A stretch of DNA of 64,000 nucleotides from Candidatus Altimarinota bacterium (GCA_021734475.1 JAIPIU010000001.1:186001-250000), one strand, 5' to 3'; counted from the stretch's first letter, positions 32,396 to 45,258 are shown. Numbers and translations are program-made. The notes: generated by a model not told the origin, from the sequence alone.

Positions 32396-32923
32396 ATGGA
32401 AACAATATTAATAATTCTCTGAACAATACTTTCTATAGTATGAATTCTATGATCAATTCTACCAGTTTTACCATGACCACAATTGGTTTATGTAGCATTG
32501 ATATTACTTCAATTTACACCAGCACATCCATTTTCAACTCAATTTTTGATAATATTATGATTGATAAATGTCTTTGTTCTTGTGCTAGATTATATCATCC
32601 CTATACGATGAACCAAAAAATTCTGATGAACAAAACACTGAACTAGATGAAGTACTGTTTGACTTATTGTCTGAGTTATTATCTTACCAATATTGTGAAT
32701 AACTATATGACCATTTGGATTGATATCACTTATATGATGACCATTTTTGTGAGCATATATTTGAGAAAAAATCTGATGAAAAGATCATAAAAAAGCTCTA
32801 AAATCAGCAACAGGATCTTTTATTTGATTCCTTACTTGAACAGTTTTGAAATTGGTTTTATCTCTTATAACTTCGTTTTATTTTTTCAAAGAAGCTATCC
32901 AAATTATAAAAGACATTTTATAA
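32396..32923 (+). CDS. DUF456 family membrane protein
   Basis: 175 aa. LPVLPGPQLVYVALILLQF, RGTKKFGGTKHGTRGSTVG and GPFLGAYIGEKIGG match the DUF456 glycine-rich repeat topology. Extremely rich in UGA-Gly in membrane segments. Function unknown. It follows the GNAT gene by 6 bases. Confidence 0.75.
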
Positions 32924-32998
32924 TAATTTTAACATATTGAATTTATCTATCATATTATTATAAACAAAACATATCTTTTATATCTTATCATACAAAAA

Positions 32999-33154
32999 AT
33001 GTGTGAAAATAATAATAATGAAGTACAAGAACAATTAAAAATGTTCCCTGAAAGTGAATTAAAAGCTATAGAAAAGAATACATGAACAGAAATTATAGAT
33101 ACATTTGAAGAAAAAACTGATTGAGTTCAATTAAAAATAGAATTTGCCAATTAA
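32999..33154 (+). CDS. Hypothetical 51-aa acidic protein
   Basis: Short acidic protein starting MCENNNNEVQEQ, with two UGA codons. No family recognised. A terminator follows, which supports a real transcript. Confidence 0.45.
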
Positions 33155-33197
33155 AAGCATCAGATAAACCTTGAATTAAATAGATAATTATATAAAG

Positions 33198-33237
33198 ATT
33201 AGACAAAGTAAGATTTATCTTATGTCTAATTTTTTTT
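33198..33237 (+). terminator. Terminator whose T run touches the GH26 start codon
   Basis: ATTAGACA..TGTCTAAT stem containing TAAGAT/ATCTTA, followed by a T run that ends at the ATG of the next gene. It could be an attenuator for that gene. Confidence 0.7.
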
Positions 33238-34515
33238 ATGAAATCTAAATTATTAATCACTATTTTTCTTATATCTTGCATCTTCAATCTCGCGTCCAAC
33301 ACAAAAGCTTATATTTTTTGACTAAAATCATCAGACAACACTATAGAAAATATTCAAGAAATAGAAAATAAATACCAAATCAGACTTCCTGTTGTTTGAT
33401 TTATTTTTGATCCACGATGAAATCATATTCTAGATACTATAAATAACTTATGATCATGATTAGGTTATGATAGAGTATACCACATTACAGTATCTCCAAA
33501 TAATTTTAGTGCACAAGAAGTTATCGAATGAATTTTTGATAAAGAATATCAATCAGTTTTCAAAGCTATCAAAAACAATGATATCAAAGTAATATTCAGA
33601 ACTATGCATGAAATGAATTGATGACGATATCCTCGAGCATCTAATCCAGAATTATTCAAACAAGCCTGGATACATGTTTGGAAATTATCAAGAAAGGAAT
33701 GACTTAATCAATTTAATATATTATTTGATTTTTCAATCAATCATCGAGATATGCCTACCAATCAAACTCCATCTCAATCAGCAAAACTTATTCAATGCTC
33801 ACCATCACAAAAAGAAAAATTAAATTGTTATACTTTTGAAGATTATTATCCATGAGATAATTATGTTGACATAGTTTGAGTAAGTTTTTATAATCGATGA
33901 AAAGCCACCAGTAATAGATTACGAATAGCTCCAGAAGAAATAATAAATGATACTTCACGAAATACATTATCTAGAATGGAGAAATTATGAAAACCATTAT
34001 TTATAGACGAAGTAGCTACTACATCAGTTTATTATACTTCAGCTTATGATGCTCAAAAATCAAAAGAAATTTATAATACACAGACAGAAAGAAAAAATCA
34101 ACGATTGAAACAATTAAAAGATTTTATGTTAAAACATCATCAAATATACTGAGCTTTGTATTTCAATACAGATTATACAGATTGACTTCATTTCCCTCAA
34201 TTATGAGAAGCAGATCGATCAATTATAAATCTATATAGAGATAAATTTTATCAATGATTTTGGGATATTTACAATATTTCTAATAATAATTTTTACAAAT
34301 CCAATACTCCAAGACTATTCAATACATATGTATTCACAAAAGATTCAAAAACTATTTTAGTCCCATATACCTACAAAGATAGCTTCAAAAAAATACTAGA
34401 ATTTACAGAAAAAAGCCAAGACTTAAAATTCAAACTACTGAAAATAAATCCTGACTTATTCAAAGATAAAAAACTTAAAACTATAATATCCAAAATTCAA
34501 GAATTCTATAACTAA
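33238..34515 (+). CDS. Secreted glycoside hydrolase family 26-like protein
   Basis: 425 aa. N-terminal signal peptide (MKSKLLITIFLISCIF...). FRTMHEMNGGRYPR matches the GH26 acid/base region (HEMNG), and KPLFIDEVATTS offers the nucleophile Glu. GH26 enzymes are mostly beta-mannanases, suggesting attack on external polysaccharide. Length is normal. Substrate is inferred from the family only. Confidence 0.7.
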
Positions 34516-34523
34516 TTCAACAA

Positions 34524-34590
34524 GTCATTCCGGTCTTAATGACAAAGTCTGCAAGCAGAATCCGAACGAAGTGAGTCCCGCTTCAGCGGG
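34524..34590. repeat. CATTCCGG-type composite repeat
   Basis: GTCATTCCGGTCTTAATGAC, then GCAAGCAGAATCCGAACG and CCCGCTTCAGCGGG. Two known dispersed-repeat modules joined. It lies between convergent GH26-like and ybaB genes. Confidence 0.65.
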
Positions 34591-34606
34591 ATTATATCAT
34601 TAACTC

Positions 34607-34972
34607 TTAACTTAACCCCGGCATTCCTCATCATCACATCATATTAGCCATATCAGATGGATCAAATCCAAGTATTTCTTTGGTTTTTTCTCCAACCACC
34701 TGTTGTGCTTTATCTTGAGCTTTTTGCATACATTTCACTATTAACCCTTCTAGTTCTTTTTTCTTGGATGGATCCAACAAAGATAGATCTTCTACATGTA
34801 ATTCTCTAAGTTTCATTTCACCACTTATATCAACTATTATAGAATCACTTTCTTCTCCATTAACATTAGTAAATTTTCATTCTTTGGCTCTTATCACAAG
34901 ATTTTTCAAAGCTTTTTGTAAAGTTTTGTACTTATCATACATTTTTTTCATTTCTCACAATTTTCCAAACAT
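34607..34972 (-). CDS. YbaB/EbfC-family nucleoid-associated protein
   Basis: 121 aa. MFGKLGEMKKMYDKYKTLQK, then VNGEESDSIIVDISGEMKLRELHVED and a helical end with Gly-Gly-Gly-Gly-Met encoded by consecutive UGA codons. EbfC binds DNA as a dimer. In many bacteria it neighbours recR or dnaX, which is not so here. Confidence 0.85.
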
Positions 34973-35053
34973 AATAATATATTAAATTATAAAATAATTT
35001 TTAATCAATGTTTATCGATATTTATCTTTTTCCTTTCTACTTTCAACTTTAAA

Positions 35054-35986
35054 CTAACTCTTAATTATATTATTTATTTTTTTAACCAAAGCAGAACTAT
35101 CCAATCACGCTTGTTCAAATTTATAATCTTCCAAAACAGTATTCAGTTTATCATATTCAGGATAAATAAATTTTATTCTAACTCATCCCATTCAAATTTT
35201 CTTAAATTTATCTTTCAAAAATTCTGAATAAGAACTAGGAAAAATCTGATCAAAAATCATTACAACAAGTTCATTTCTTCTTACACTTTCCCATAATTCT
35301 CACTCTATTTTAAAATCCAAATTAGATACAGCAAAATAATCCAGAGTACATCCATTAGCTTGTAATATTTGTAAGGCTTGTAAAACATTTAGCACCAATC
35401 ATCAGCTAGAAATAACCGTTCATTGTAATCCAGAAAACCCATTATTAACAAAAGATAAAATATCTTTTGATCAGACTAAATCTTTATCGATTATAGCAAA
35501 ATCCTCTAAATACATAATATCCTGAGCTAAATTATTATGATTCAATCTTATATACTTATTATTTTCTTTTGATAATATTCATAAAAGATTTTGTAAATCT
35601 CGAGGATCATATACTTCAAATCATAAGCTTAAAAAATTATGAATATCATCTATATCCATTTTTGATTTATTACCCAGTCATGCTACTCAGGTATTTAGGT
35701 TGACTATAGAAATATTTCATTTTTTTATTTGCATTAATTCATGTATCTCTCATGAATAAGACTCATCTAAGATCAAAAGAACATTCTCATATTGATCCAT
35801 ATAGCTACTAATTTGCTTTACAAAATTTTCGCTCGAATCAGTTAAAAATTTTACATCAAAAGACAAAGCATCTGGTATAAGATCAATCTTTTTTTCAAAA
35901 ATAATTAATTTATAAAAATTATCATTTCTTATGTCTTGTAAAAACAATCAATTTTTTATATAAGATGACAAATTATAAAACCCCAT
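35054..35986 (-). CDS. Transketolase-like C-terminal/E1-beta-like protein
   Basis: 310 aa. The middle part (FEVYDPRDLQNLLGILSK, YIRLN) resembles the transketolase pyrimidine-binding region, and VISSGGLVLNVLQALQILQ with a following beta-alpha pattern resembles transketolase C-terminal domains. No thiamine-diphosphate GDG motif is present, and no partner gene is adjacent. It could be a degenerate or regulatory half-enzyme. Low certainty on role. Confidence 0.5.
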
Positions 35987-36024
35987 AATAAATTCTAAAA
36001 AAATTAAAAATCAATAACTAAATA

Positions 36025-38448
36025 TTATTTTTCAACTAGATTATAACTAATAATAAATCTAGCAACATCTCTAAAGACTCTTCAAGCTGTCACTCATCAC
36101 CATATACTTTTTCTAGGACGACGAATTTGTATCACTACTATATATTTTACATTTTCTTTTGTAATCAATCAAACAAAAGACGCATTTGTCCATCATATTC
36201 AGTTTTGATATTTTCATTTAAAAGATATTTGAGATGTTCAACTTTTTCATCCCAAAGTAAATCATTCTATTTTTACATTCTTTTTAAAATCAGGATTTTC
36301 TTCCATCACTTCAAAAAGAGAATCTTTCATAAGTTCAGATGTTTCTGGTTTAATTATTTGCCTAACAACCTTTCTTGTTTTGGGATGATATATATCTGTC
36401 TCTTTATCATATATTCCAGCTACTATAGTTGGTTGTACATAATATCATCAATTAACCAAAGCTGAATATCATGCAGCTATTTGAATTGGAGTTACAAGCA
36501 ATCATTGACCAAAAGCATTATTAAAATATTTAGCCAATGATACCGTAGTTACTCATTCCATACTTCATTCTTCTTCACCACCAAGTTCTATATTAGTCAG
36601 TTTACCAAATCAAAATTTATCTAGATAATTATAAAAAGTTTCTTTTCATATCTTTTGAGATATTCTAACCATTCCTACATTACAGGAATAGACTAATGCA
36701 TGTAAAAAAGAATTATCTCAAGCACACAATTCCTCTACATTTTTGATAGTATATGGTCATACTTTTACAAAGCCAGGATCATTATAAAAATCATAAGGAC
36801 GTATTTCATCTATATCATATCATATTCCCACAGTAAATGCCTTGAAAATACTTCATGGTTCATATGGTAGAGAAATATTTCTATCTTTCAGAATCCATGG
36901 TCAGTAAACATTTTTTGCAATATATTTTTCAAGAGTATAATCTTGTCTCTCATATGATTTTGCTAAAACTATTTCTCATGAACTTTTTATATAAATGGGG
37001 ACATCTAAATAATCCAAATTATCAACAATATATCAATATTCTGGAGACAACGGCTGTAAATTATATACATCATCATAATTATTTGGATCAAATGATGGTT
37101 CATTCACAGACGCTATTATCTGTCCACTAAATGGATCAAAAACTAAAACACTAATAGAATCTGATCTAAAATTTTCATTATAGTTTTTCACTATACTTTC
37201 TATTTCTCTTTGCATTCATATATCGACTGTCAAATATACATCATCTCAATGTTTTACTTCTTCAATTTCAAATTCATTTGCTCATACAGGACCAAGCCAA
37301 GCAGAAGAACGTCATATTATTTTTCAATCTTTACCACGTAATATAGAATCAAAATACTGTTCTATTCAATATATTGGAGCTCAACTTTTATGAACAAAAC
37401 CCAAAATGTTAGACATAAAAGACCCATAAGGATAATATCTAGTGCTATATGATTCCAATCATAGTCAATGTAATATCGGAATATTATTGGATGTACGTTC
37501 CAAATAATATTTTATTTTTAAATCTTTTATCAATTGAGCTATAATAGGATTAGCATCAGATAATATTTTTACATATCTATTTTCTTGAGGATAAAGATTT
37601 TTATCAAAATCTCCATATGATACCAAATATCAATATTTATCAAGCAACTTTTTCAAGGGCAGAGCATCTCTATCTTTATTTACAACATTATTAGGAATAA
37701 TATAAATATAATTATCATATTGTATATCTATATAATTAAGATTAAGTTTCTTTAATTCTTCCAAAAAATCTTCATTAGAAAAAAATCAAATATAATTTCT
37801 TGTTTTTATTCAGATTTGTATTTTTTGATCTAATCTTGATTTTATCAATGATATAGCAATATCTTTTGTAAATCAGCTCAAAATCTGACTATATTGATTA
37901 TAATATCAAGTTCGATCATATGTAAAATATCAAGTAGATATTATACCACTACCATAGTAAAAAAATTCAGGTTTAATTGGAAATAATTCTTTATTTGTAA
38001 ATGTTTCTATATTTTCAACACATCCAGTTAGATCAACTTGATTCATTCAATTTACTTCACACAAATGTTTGTATACTGCAGGAGTTATAATATCGATAAA
38101 TTTTTTCTTTTCTCATATAAATTTAGGATCAACAAAAATATTATATAATGTAATATTTTCAGTAAGTTTAACAGGACTATTAGATTTATCATAAGCATAT
38201 ATATTTCATCTATCAGCTGCCAAAAGAGATTTACTTATATGTTGTTTATTCAATACATCATCATAATAACTATGATTAACTACTTGTAAAATAAAAAGTC
38301 TCAAAATTATGATAAAAAAAAGAAAAGAAAAAAATAACAACAGATAAAAATCTTTTCAAACTTTTATATTTTTTAAAAAATGATATTTCTTAAAAAAAGA
38401 CTTTAAGCGTTCATCAAAAGATAATCTTGAACTAGTATATTTTATCAT
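36025..38448 (-). CDS. Class B penicillin-binding protein (peptidoglycan transpeptidase)
   Basis: 807 aa. One N-terminal span (about 35-55), dimerisation domain, then transpeptidase domain with the SxxK motif GSIFKAFT, the SxN motif YSCNVG, and KSGTSQIS as KTG box (Thr to Ser variant). It crosslinks peptidoglycan, equivalent to PBP2 or FtsI. UGA-Gly is used throughout. A pseudo-operon with the transketolase-like gene is possible (38-base gap). Confidence 0.88.
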
Positions 38449-38605
38449 AATTATTCAATCTTAATTTATCATAAACATGAACACAAAGTTAACTATATAA
38501 GTTTTTTTTTCAATCCAAAAAAATAATTATTTTTTTAAAAAAAACAATTAAATATATCAGTTCATATCTAATTTATCAAAAACTCTAAAAAAAATGAAAA
38601 TAAAT

Positions 38606-38633
38606 TTGCAAATTCTTTTTTTTTATTTATAAT
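38606..38633 (+). promoter_or_regulatory. Promoter of the VirB2-like gene
   Basis: TTGCAA (38606-38611), 16-base spacer, TATAAT (38628-38633). Confidence 0.65.
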
Positions 38634-38671
38634 GCCATCAAATCAGTTTTAATTCCTTTTTAAAAACAAAG

Positions 38672-39073
38672 ATGAAAAAAATTCTTAATAGCTTATTTGG
38701 TTTAAGTGTATTGTGATTATTATGACTATCTACTTTTTGACTTGTAAATGCTCAAAACACTTACGGTACAACATTCTGAGATTCATCAGCCGCTTGAAAT
38801 ATATGAGTTGCATGAGCTTGAGTAGATCAATGAGATAAATTAGTAACAAGTGTAAAAACATTTATCAATCGAGTACTATGAATATTAGCTCTTATCACAT
38901 TAGTTATACTTCTTCGAGGATGATTCCAAATGGTTACTGCTGCATGAGACGACACTAAATACAAATCATGATTCAAAATTCTTAAACAAGCTTGATTTGG
39001 ATTGGCTTTCATATGATTAGCATGGTTAATTGTAAGTATGATATTTCGAGTCATATGATTAGTGACTGCTTAA
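38672..39073 (+). CDS. VirB2/TrbC-like pilin
   Basis: 133 aa. Signal peptide (about residues 1-30, ending VNA-Q), then a mature two-span protein with a basic loop between the spans: FINRVLGILALITLVILL, RGGFQMVTAAGDDTKYKSG, LIVSMIFRVIG. This matches type IV secretion major pilins that are common in candidate-phyla bacteria and may serve adhesion or DNA uptake. Monocistronic, with own promoter and terminator. Confidence 0.7.
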
Positions 39074-39100
39074 ATTAAAATTTACTTTCCAAATAAAAAA

Positions 39101-39121
39101 ACTCGCTTAGGCGGGTTTTTT
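39101..39121 (+). terminator. Terminator of the VirB2-like gene
   Basis: ACTCGC-TTAG-GCGGGT with a T6 run. Confidence 0.75.
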
Positions 39122-39165
39122 CTTATTGAAAAATAATATATAATAACTAAAAACTAACTAACAAG

Positions 39166-39226
39166 TATTTACAGTATTTACACATTTTACAGTATTTACA
39201 CCTTTTACACCTTTTACAGTATTTAC
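39166..39226. repeat. TTTAC-type tandem repeat before dnaE
   Basis: Units TTTACAGTA, TTTACACA, TTTTACACC repeat about six times in the dnaE leader, ending about 13 bases before the start codon. Confidence 0.65.
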
Positions 39227-39238
39227 TAAAATCCACAT

Positions 39239-42079
39239 ATGGATATACATGAATTTGAGCTACGCTACCGTGCATATAAATGATTAAAATACAAACTTAA
39301 TCTAGATCGAGACAACGATACTATTTTGAACTTAACGAAAATATCCAAAAAAGGAATTCCTCAAAAAACATTACAAGATCTTACTCCTGATGAGTTACAT
39401 GAAATCACATTGGAAACATATACAGATTTCAAAAAAGAATTTATAGAAAAATATAAAGACTCAAAATTTGACGAATTTACTATAAAAACATATATAGAAC
39501 GTCTAGAATACGAACTCAAAGTAATCAAAGAAATGTGATTTAATTCATACTTTTTGATAGTATCAGATTTTGTTCGTCGAGCAAAAAAAAGCAATATAGT
39601 AGTATGACCTTGAAGATGATCTGGAGCATGATCATTATTAGCTCGGGTAATTAGAATTACAGATATAGACCCTTTACCATATTGACTACTTTTCGAAAGA
39701 TTTCTAAATCCTGCTCGTATATCTATGCCTGATTTTGATATCGATTTTGAAGATACCCAAAGATACAAAGTAATAGAATATGTAAAACAAAAATATTGAG
39801 AAGATAAAGTTTGTTCAATATGAACTTTTATGCAAATGGCTAGCAAAGCTGCTTTCAAAGACGCAGCCAGAGCAATATGAATACCATTCGATAGATCAAA
39901 TCAAATATCAGCACTGATTCCAGATAAGACATCTTTGATTGATATAATCAAAAATACAGATGAAAATGAAGAACTTAGAAATATATATAATTCTGATGAC
40001 AAGATTAAGCAAGCAATGGATTTCGGAGCAAAATTAGAATGAAATATGAGACAATTGTGAGTTCATGCATGTGGAATCATAATATCACCAGAAAAAGTAA
40101 TAACATATACACCTACTCAATATAGTAAAGAAGATGATAGTACTATAATAAGCCAATACGATTGACCAACACTAGAGACAATATGACTTTTGAAAATGGA
40201 TTTTTTATGACTTAGAAATCTTTCTGTAATCAAAAATTGTATCAAAATACTAAAAAAGAAACAAGAAAAAGAATGAAAAGAATTGGAAGATATGTTTAAA
40301 GATTTTTTTGAAAACACATCTTTCCAACCACCAATCGATGATAAATATACATATGATAAAGTTTTCAAAGAAGGAGATACAACATGAATATTTCAGTTTG
40401 AATGAAGTTGAATGAGAAGATTTCTTATCAAACTTGAGCCTAATTCAATAAATGATTTAGTTGCTATGAATGCTCTATATCGTCCATGACCTATGGAATT
40501 TATTCCTACATATATAGATAGAAAACACTGAAGAGAAAAAGTAAATTATATGCATCCAGAATTAAAAGAAATTTTGGAAAAGGAATATTGAGATGAAACA
40601 GTTATAGATGAATGAAGAAAACTAGAAGAAGACCTCAAACCTATAATGAATCTAACATATTGAATAGCTGTATATCAAGAACAGTTAATTTTCCTTGTTC
40701 AAGCAATGGCATGATTTTCTCTAGCAGAAGCCGATATGCTTAGAAGATGAGTTTGAAAAAAGAAAAAAGATGTAATAGAAAAATTAAAAAAAGAGTTTAT
40801 CAAAAGATGTAAAGAATATAAAAAATACAAAAAAGAAACAGCTAAATTTATCTATGAAAAAATGATAGAACCCGCTGCTTTCTATTCTTTCAATAAATCT
40901 CATTCTGTATGTTATGCTATGATAGCGTATCAGACTGCTTATCTAAAAGCTCATTATCCAGTAGAGTTTTATGCAGCACTTATTAGATCAGTAGAAGAAG
41001 ATACAGATGAACTTAGTAATTATATCTATGAAACTCAACAACATTGAATTAATGTATTATCTCCAGATATAAACCAATCATTTAACCATGTAGCAGCAAT
41101 CTGAGAAGAGATTAGGTTGTGATTTGTATGTATCAAATGATTATGATTTGATATATGAGAATTTATACAAGAAGAAAGAAAAAATAATTGAACATTTAAA
41201 GATTTAGAAGATTTCTTGAAAAGGTGCCAAAATGTAGTTAATAAAAAATCATTAGAATGATTAATTAAATCCTGAGCATTAGATCAATTTCAAGATCGCT
41301 GAACATTATTAGACAATTCTGAAATGATATTAAACCGATCAAAATCTTCACAAAGCACAGATCAATGATTGTTTGGAATGGAGGACATAGCTTCTCAAAT
41401 TCAATTTAAAGAAATTAGAGAAACTCCAATGATGGAAAGACTTATGATGGAACAGGATGTATTTAAATCTTTTGTATCTGCCAATCCACTTGATTGATTA
41501 TATACACACCTAAAAAAATTCTCTTTTATATCACAAGTTAATAGTACAGAAAATTTTTGACCATTTATAATTACTTGATATATTAGCAATACTCAAAGAG
41601 CAAAAAAGAAATGATTTTTTATTCAAATTGAAGATATATCATCCAAATTTGAAATATTTGTAAAAGATTTATTAGATTTCAAAAAGTTCGATATTCTTAT
41701 AATCCATTGATACAAAGGTAGGTCACTTAGTATAGATAAAATAATCAGAACATCTCGTGACAATCTAATAAAAAAAGCTTGAACAAGATATGATCCTGAA
41801 ATGACAGTAATCAAAGCTAAATGACTTAGATTTGGAGAAATCAAAAAACAATTTGAACAAGCTGAGAAAGAACTTATTCCAAAAGAAGAAATACCCAAAC
41901 CAAAACCAGAACCAGAAAATTTATCATTTAGATTACCAGACAATATAGAAAAAATAAATAAAATGGTCGAAATTATAAAATCAAATCCATGAGATATACA
42001 AACACAAATATGAAACAAAGATATATCTCTAAATGAAGAATGATTACGTCAAATCAAAGCATTATTATTTACAACATAG
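39239..42079 (+). CDS. dnaE: DNA polymerase III alpha subunit lacking the PHP domain
   Basis: 946 aa, about 200 residues shorter than usual. Palm motifs are intact: [42 protein letters not shown], and catalytic PDFDIDFED at about residues 162-170 (about 400 in E. coli). Later: [71 protein letters not shown]; HhH and OB domains follow. The N-terminal PHP metallo-domain (about 1-270 in E. coli) is absent. Upstream is an intergenic region with a terminator and tandem repeats, so it is not merely a late start. The PHP part is either lost or encoded elsewhere. Stop TAG. Confidence 0.9.
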
Positions 42080-42139
42080 AATCTTTCAAAAAACAAACTT
42101 AAATTATTAATTTTTAATTCTTAATTCTTAATTGAATAA

Positions 42140-42967
42140 ATGTTATCTCAAACTTTAAAAGAATTCTGACTATCAGAAAAAGAAGCTAATGTTTACTTAG
42201 CATGTCTAGAACTTGGTCATGCACCAGTAAGTTCTATAGCCAGAAATATAAATGAAAATAGAGTTACTACTTATTCTATTCTAAAAAATCTTGTAAAAGT
42301 CTGAATAGCTCAAACTCTTATAAAAAACAAATCTACTTATTATAGTGTAATATCTCCTGATAAATTACTAAAAACACGAGAAATGAAGTGTGAAAATTTC
42401 AAATCTAAATTACCAGAGTTTATGGCTATTTCACATAAATTTGACAATAAACCACAAGTTCAATTTTTTGAAGGTATTCAGTGAGTTAAACAAGCATATG
42501 AAGATATATTGAGTTCACAGACAAAAAACATTTCATCATTTCTTTGAGTATGATCAGTTTCAAAGAACTTATTAGAATACTTAAATTTGCAATTTTTGCC
42601 TCAAAGGATTAAAATATGAATACATGCAAAAGTATTATTATGTAGTAATGACCAAAAAGCTGATTATTTGGTATACAATAAAAAATCCAAACAAGCATTA
42701 ACACAGTACAAAGTTTTGGATTTTGATTTCATAAACTTATACAATGAAATCAATATTTATTGAGACAACAAAGTCTTGTTTGTACTATTCTGAGAGGATG
42801 AAATGTCAGCTCTCATAATACAAAGTAAAAAATTGCATGATAGTTTACAATCCATTTTTGATTTAAATTGGTTTATAGCAGACAAATGCTTAGCCCAAGA
42901 GAAGAAAGCAAAAACGATATCTTCTCTTCAAAAGAAAAAGAAGAAATCATCCAAAAAATCTTCGTAA
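42140..42967 (+). CDS. TrmB-family transcriptional regulator
   Basis: 275 aa. N-terminal winged helix (LKEFGLSEKEANVYLACLEL, ARNINENRVTTYSILKNLVK) as in TrmB, then an effector domain (VQFFEGIQGVKQAYEDILSS) with the typical PLD-like TrmB fold, and a Lys-rich tail. TrmB regulators sense sugars or redox. The 3' end overlaps the next gene by 82 bases in another frame. Confidence 0.8.
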
Positions 42968-45192
42968 ACCACGATATAGATTCAGCTTTTTTGTATAAAT
43001 GAAATTGATGAGAATTTTATGACAAAATAATACAATCTCCAGAATATGAAAAATATCAAAAAGAAATACAACTAATACAAGAAAATAGTTCAGAATTAAA
43101 TCAATATATTACCAAACACCTAACAGATATTTGATGTGGTAATTGAGAAAAAGTAGTATATTTATTAAAAAGCCATCCTAATATAAAAAATTTAAATTAT
43201 ATTGCATCAGACTATAGTGCAAATATTTTGGAGTTAGCTGAAAATAATATCAATACACAGCTGCCAGATCTCAAAATGGGTAATCATCAAATTATGAGAT
43301 CATGAAACGAATTATTTACAAATAATTTAGATGAAAATACATATTTACGACTGGGATGTACAATATGAAATTTTTATAAAGAACAAATAGTATCTCATCT
43401 TAAAAATATGAATAATAGATGAACACTCAAATGAAATATGATTATTTTCTCTTATTTTGACAAACCACAAAACAAAGAAGAAATCCAAAATATAATTGAT
43501 TTATACCAAAATACTGATGCAAATAATTTTTTATTCAATGGACTAAAAAATCTATGACTAGATACAAATCACTTTAATTTTATAGTCGAATATTCCATAA
43601 AAGATAATTGTTTATACGTATGAGTACAAGTAAAAGAAGATTATCAAATAAGATTAGAAAGTTGAAAAGAAATAAATCTAAAAAAATGAGAAAAGTTTTT
43701 TATCCATCAATCCAAAAGATTTTGAAAACAAGAAATTGAAGAAATACTCAAAGAGGCTTGAGCAAAAATAGAAAAACACATCTCCAAAGATGGCATATCT
43801 ATCATAGTGGCCAAAAAAGACCCTAAATATTACAAAAAAACCTTACAAATAATCTGATTTACATCTTTGCTTTTATTAGCAACTTTAGGATGAGCTATAT
43901 GATACAAAGCTATAGATAATCACAAGAAAAAAGAAAAATCCGAAGAAATAGCAAAAGAAAAAATAAAAGAATATGATATTAATTTTAGATTTGATGGAGC
44001 TAAAACACTCAGAATAACAAGTATAGATGAAAAAGAAAGATATCTACACAATATTACTGATGCTTTTGTATCAGCTTATTGAAAATGAGAAATGGACGAA
44101 GAAGATATTTATTATATGATTGTAGATCGTTTTTGACCAAATTCATTTAAATATCAAACTTATTGAAAAGATAGATTTCAAAAACTCAATTTTATAAATA
44201 GAGAAGTCATACTTGATAACAAAGTAAAACTACAAAACAATTGAATAGATTTACAGCCATATAGTCATTTATCTGAATATGAAGATGCTTTTATAAATTC
44301 ACGATTAGATACTACCAACACAAATCCTCAACATTCACAGACAGAGATACATCGATGATGATGAATCGCAGATCCAACAGAAATTAATAAAATATGAGAA
44401 TATACTTCTATACATGGTACTCAATATGAAATATGATATATCACTAGAAATCGTGAACCATGAAAAAATAAAAATCATTATAGTTGAGATTTCTCTATGT
44501 GAAAATCTAAAAGATATTTAGTAGCCAAATTCAAAGACGATAAAAAATACTGATTTTCAGAAAAATATTCAGTACAAAGAGCAAAAGATCTCTGTGAAGA
44601 TTATTTTATCTGGACCAGACCACAGATACAGACTAGTTATGATATCATCATGATGTCTTGCAAAAGTGATAATAAAACATGATATATCAATGATAATCAA
44701 AGAGATAATATCCAAGAAATAATAATAGAATATTTTATAAAAAATAAAATACCAAGAGATACCGCATCCAAATATATGGATAAAGTTTATCCACCAGATT
44801 TATTAGATTTAGTATACAATAAATTATTAAAAGATGAAACAAATAAATTTAAAGAAATATGAATAGATCCTGTTCCATACAACATTTTTCATGAATTTAT
44901 AGATGCATTTCAAAATTCACAAGAGTATCGAGATCTATGAAATAAAGCTAGATGAGCAAATGATTTTCTTGCGCCAGATTACAAAGAATTAGCAAAATAT
45001 AATCAAAACTATATCTCAGATTATATAGATCAAGATGGTAATTCTTTTTCTGTATACTACATTACAGTAGAATGAAAAAGATATATAATAGCCAATGAAA
45101 CAAATAATAAATATTCTTCTGATTCTCCATCTATTCTTTATTGAACACAAGTTCGAAAAGACTTTCAAAAAAACCATTTAAATAAAAAGTAA
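42886..45192 (+). CDS. EgtD-like methyltransferase fused to a membrane-anchored C-terminal domain
   Basis: 768 aa. Residues about 30-310: SAM-dependent methyltransferase resembling histidine-specific EgtD/DUF2260 enzymes (TDIGCGNGEKVVYLLKSHP, ASDYSANILELAENN, LGCTIGNFYKEQ). One membrane span lies at about residues 324-345 (TSLLLLATLGGAIGYKAI). Then about 420 residues of unknown, charged, probably extracytoplasmic domain. An intracellular SAM enzyme joined to an exported domain is unusual. The start codon lies inside trmB, so the two are cotranslated; a stop and clear terminator follow. Confidence 0.7.
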
Positions 45193-45229
45193 TATACGTA
45201 GAAAAATTTCTACTACACTTTATAAAACA

Positions 45230-45258
45230 ATAGCATTGAAAAAAAGATGCTATTTTTT
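45230..45258 (+). terminator. Terminator after the methyltransferase fusion
   Basis: ATAGCAT / ATGCTAT hairpin with a T6 run. A second hairpin GTAGAAA/TTTCTAC at 45198-45213 precedes it. Confidence 0.75.

Noticed and set aside
39166-39226. TTTAC tract as a CRISPR array
   Set aside because: Units are 8-18 bp without spacers and without cas genes.
39361-39858. 165-aa minus-strand ORF
   Set aside because: Antisense to the DnaE palm domain.
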